The notes beneath the pieces are model-generated. The model was given only the letters and a program-made list of their open reading frames with translations. It was not told the DNA's origin and searched no databases. Shown in pieces: positions 40,478-42,534 of a DNA stretch of 42,534 nt. The translations under genes and the position numbers were made by a program. The DNA comes from Steroidobacteraceae bacterium (GTDB lineage Bacteria; Pseudomonadota; Gammaproteobacteria; Steroidobacterales; Steroidobacteraceae): assembly GCA_025458865.1 (NCBI GenBank), contig JALORP010000021.1, forward strand, positions 1 through 42,534. The letters are read 5' to 3'. Within the stretch, counting starts at the first letter, position 1, and every line of letters begins with the position of its first letter.

Positions 40478-41416
40478 TCAGTCCATCCTGTAGCCGAAGG
40501 CCTCTCGGAAGCGCTCGCGGAATTCGTCTGGCGTGAAGCGGTGGTGCTGCGTGCCGACCTGCGCGATCTTGATCGAGCCGAGCAGCGAGGCGATGCGCCC
40601 GGTCGTCTCCCAGTCCATGTCGTTCAGAAGCCCGTACAGCAGGCCGGCGCGGTAGGCGTCTCCGCAGCCCGTGGGATCCACGACCTGGGCGGGCCGGACG
40701 GGCGGGACGTCCACCCGGCGGCCGTCGGGGAGGTGCACCACCGAGCCCTCCGCGCCGCGGGTCACGATGAACGCCGAGACGCGCGCGGCGATCTGCGCGG
40801 CGCCGAGGCCCGTGCGCTCCTGCAGGAGCTCGGCCTCGTAATCGTTCACGGTCACCCACGTCGCCTGGTCGATGAACGCGTCGAAGTCCTGCTGGCCGAA
40901 CAGCGGCATCGCCTGGCCGGGATCGAAGATGAACGGGATGCCGGCATCCGCGAACTGCTGCGCGTGGGTCACCATGCCCTCGCGTCCGTCCGGCGCCAGG
41001 ATGCCGATCCGGATGCCCGCGTCAGCCGGCACCGGGATGGTCTGCGACCGGTTCATCGCGCCGGGGTGGAAGGCGGTGATCTGGTTGTCGTCCAGGTCGG
41101 TCGTGATGTAGGCCTGCGCCGTGTACTCGTCCGCGAAGCGCTGCACGAAGCGCTCGGACAGCTCGTTCTTCGCCAGCCACTCCGAGTAGGGTCCGAAGTC
41201 GTGGCCGACCGCGCCGCAGGCGTAGGGCTCGCCGCCCAGCAGCTTCAGGTTGTAGGCGATGTTGCCCGCACAGCCGCCGAAATAGCGGGTGAGCTTGGGC
41301 GCCAGGAAGGACACGTTCAACATGTGGATGCGGTCGGGCAGGATGTGGTCCTTGAACCGTCCCGGGAACACCATCACGGTGTCGTAGGCGAGCGAACCGC
41401 AGATCAGGGCAGACAT
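40478..41416 (-). CDS. PfkB-family carbohydrate/adenosine kinase
   Basis: 312 residues. Ribokinase-fold enzyme that phosphorylates a sugar or nucleoside. N-terminal ICGSLAYDTVMVFPGRF, the GGCAGNIAYNLKLLGGEPYACGAVGHDFG block (family signature 1) and the C-terminal DPTGCGDAYRAGLLYGLL with catalytic Asp (signature 2, common form GAGDAF) are clear. The sequence resembles the bacterial group annotated as adenosine kinase, but the substrate is not proven. GAGGAG precedes the ATG. Only 12 nt separate it from dgkA upstream and 2 nt from the double HtrA gene downstream. Confidence 0.92.
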   Translation of the reverse strand: MSALICGSLAYDTVMVFPGRFKDHILPDRIHMLNVSFLAPKLTRYFGGCAGNIAYNLKLLGGEPYACGAVGHDFGPYSEWLAKNELSERFVQRFADEYTAQAYITTDLDDNQITAFHPGAMNRSQTIPVPADAGIRIGILAPDGREGMVTHAQQFADAGIPFIFDPGQAMPLFGQQDFDAFIDQATWVTVNDYEAELLQERTGLGAAQIAARVSAFIVTRGAEGSVVHLPDGRRVDVPPVRPAQVVDPTGCGDAYRAGLLYGLLNDMDWETTGRIASLLGSIKIAQVGTQHHRFTPDEFRERFREAFGYRMD

Positions 41417-41428
41417 TCCGACTCCTCG

Positions 41429-41797
41429 TCAGGAGAGCACCAGCAGCCAGTTGAGGCCGAGCAGCACGAAGCCGCCGAAGACCGCGGCCGAGCCCAGGTC
41501 CTTGGCGAGGCCGGACAGCGCGTGACGCTCCTCGCCGATGCGGTCGATCGCGGCCTCGACGGCGCTGTTCAGGAGCTCGATCACGAGCACCAGCACCATC
41601 GGGCCGACGAGCAGCGCACGCTCGACGCCGTCCTCGCCGAGCCACAGGCCGAGCGGCACGACGACAACGGCCAGCGCGCACTCCTGCCGGAACGCCGCCT
41701 CCTCCCGCCAGGCGCCCTCGAAGCCGCGCCAGGTGTTGCCGAACGCGTTCATCAGCCGCGCCACGCCCTGCGGCTTGGCCCGCCCCGACGGCGTCAT
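41429..41797 (-). CDS. dgkA: Diacylglycerol kinase
   Basis: 122 residues. Small trimeric inner-membrane kinase that returns diacylglycerol, released during periplasmic glucan or LPS decoration, to phosphatidic acid. Three membrane helices and the signature ELLNSAVEAAIDRIGEERHA followed by LSGLAKDLGSAAVF, with the catalytic Glu and the Glu/Asp metal ligands, are intact. AFGNTWRGFEGAWREEAAFRQE forms the amphipathic N-terminal part. Starts 10 nt after the gcvPB stop. Confidence 0.96.
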   Translation of the reverse strand: MTPSGRAKPQGVARLMNAFGNTWRGFEGAWREEAAFRQECALAVVVVPLGLWLGEDGVERALLVGPMVLVLVIELLNSAVEAAIDRIGEERHALSGLAKDLGSAAVFGGFVLLGLNWLLVLS

Positions 41798-41807
41798 GCG
41801 CCCTGGC

Positions 41808-42534
41808 TCAAGCCGCCGCCGGCTTCCAGGTAAGGTCGAGCTGCTTCGCCGCGCGCACGTCGTCCAGGCGTCGCACCGGGGTCGTGTAGGGCGCCCCCTT
41901 CAGGCGCGCGGCGTCTGTGCCGGCTTCCTCGAGGATGGCCGACATCGCCGCGACGAACCCGTCCAGCTCCTCCTTGGCCTCGGTCTCGGTGGGTTCGATC
42001 AGCAGGCACTCCGGCACCAGCAGCGGGAAGTAGGTCGTCGGCGCATGGTAGCCGAAGTCGAGCAGGCGCTTCGCGACGTCCATCGCAGTGACGCCCTGCT
42101 CGCGCGCCTGGCGCTTGAGCGTGAGGATGAACTCGTGGCTGGCGCGGCGGCGCGGATAGGCCGCGTCGTAGCCGGCCTGCTGCAGCCGCGCGAGCAGGTA
42201 GTTGGCGTTGAGCGCCGAGTACTCGGCCACGCGCTTCATGCCCTCCCGGCCGAGGATGCGCATGTAGACGTAGGCGCGCAGCAGCACCCCGGCGTTGCCC
42301 ATGAAGCCCGAGAGGCGGCCGATGGTCTGCGGCAGGTCCCGCTCGTCGAGCCAGCGGTAGCGGTCCCCGTCCCTGCCCACGACCGGCACCGGCATGAAGG
42401 GCAGCAGCCGCGCGGCGACACCCACGGCGCCCGAGCCCGGCCCGCCGCCGCCGTGCGGCGTCGAGAAGGTCTTGTGCAGGTTCATGTGGATGACGTCGAA
42501 GCCCATGTCGCCCGGCCGCACCTTGCCGAGGATG
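41808..42534 (-). CDS. gcvPB: Glycine dehydrogenase (decarboxylating) subunit 2, C-terminal part
   Basis: About 242 residues are visible; the gene runs off the right edge. P-protein of the glycine cleavage system, here the two-subunit form. The PLP lysine lies in [20 protein letters not shown], close to the window edge. [59 protein letters not shown] and a C-terminal [18 protein letters not shown] follow the bacterial GcvPB family. It is the first visible gene of the minus-strand run continuing into dgkA; gcvPA is expected outside the window. Confidence 0.96.
   Translation of the reverse strand, partial: ILGKVRPGDMGFDVIHMNLHKTFSTPHGGGGPGSGAVGVAARLLPFMPVPVVGRDGDRYRWLDERDLPQTIGRLSGFMGNAGVLLRAYVYMRILGREGMKRVAEYSALNANYLLARLQQAGYDAAYPRRRASHEFILTLKRQAREQGVTAMDVAKRLLDFGYHAPTTYFPLLVPECLLIEPTETEAKEELDGFVAAMSAILEEAGTDAARLKGAPYTTPVRRLDDVRAAKQLDLTWKPAAA

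Noticed and set aside
37596..40493. 965-codon plus-strand frame across the double HtrA gene
   Set aside because: Composition is low-complexity His/Arg/Glu/Val, with no recognisable domain; the minus-strand gene has a signal peptide and complete motifs.
1..42534. Mobile element, prophage, CRISPR array, tRNA or rRNA genes
   Set aside because: No transposase or integrase, no spaced direct repeats, and no tRNA-like or rRNA-like sequence was recognised on either strand; base composition is even apart from the short tolC promoter island.

Overview
This 42.5 kb window is chromosomal DNA of very high GC content and high coding density. It looks like a gammaproteobacterium, probably near the Xanthomonadales, Nevskiales, Steroidobacterales or Chromatiales. 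The pointers are hflK-hflC, the order isoaspartyl methyltransferase / rhodanese / tolC, a PA2778-PA2779 type pair, a high-potential iron-sulfur protein, a split glycine dehydrogenase (gcvPB) and dgkA. The placement is inferred from gene content and family resemblance read by eye; no database search was run. I see no rRNA, tRNA, CRISPR array, insertion sequence or phage gene, and no gene-free stretch longer than about 210 bases.

Layout. 1-5 kb: end of a proton-pumping pyrophosphatase with a strong terminator, a secreted TraB/GumN-like protein, and a pta-ackA pair. 5-9.5 kb: heptosyltransferase-like enzyme, small membrane protein, Tat-exported aldo/keto reductase, and a thiolase-like/DUF35 pair. 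9.5-12.2 kb (minus strand): ParA-like ATPase, M23 endopeptidase, coiled-coil membrane protein and bactofilin, a likely cell-envelope shape module. 12.3-15.3 kb: membrane-anchored TAXI protein, SYLF protein, a decayed transporter tail, and polyphosphate kinase 2. 15.4-20.3 kb: large MscS-type channel and a patatin fused to an outer-membrane barrel. 20.3-24 kb: alpha/beta hydrolase, DUF1622 protein, TrmO, and a predicted lipoprotein isoaspartyl methyltransferase. 24-28.2 kb (minus): ChaN-PDZ protein coupled to a HiPIP, glgC, and a second hydrolase. 28.2-35.2 kb: hflKC, a PAS-GGDEF-EAL protein, a second isoaspartyl methyltransferase, rhodanese and TolC. 35.2-42.5 kb (minus): a tight same-strand run gcvPB, dgkA, pfkB-type kinase, a tandem HtrA of the eukaryotic Nma111 kind, PA2779-like, PA2778-like and Sua5.

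Two themes recur. Several genes handle high-energy phosphate: pyrophosphatase, acetyl-phosphate enzymes, polyphosphate kinase and the pyrophosphate-releasing GlgC. Many others act in the envelope: bactofilin module, HflKC, double HtrA, PlpD-like lipase, TolC, MscS, lipoproteins. The best candidates for something little described are the Nma111-like double protease next to the PA2779/PA2778 pair, the translationally coupled HiPIP/ChaN-PDZ pair, the cysteine-less thiolase with DUF35, and a set of starts that look leaderless.
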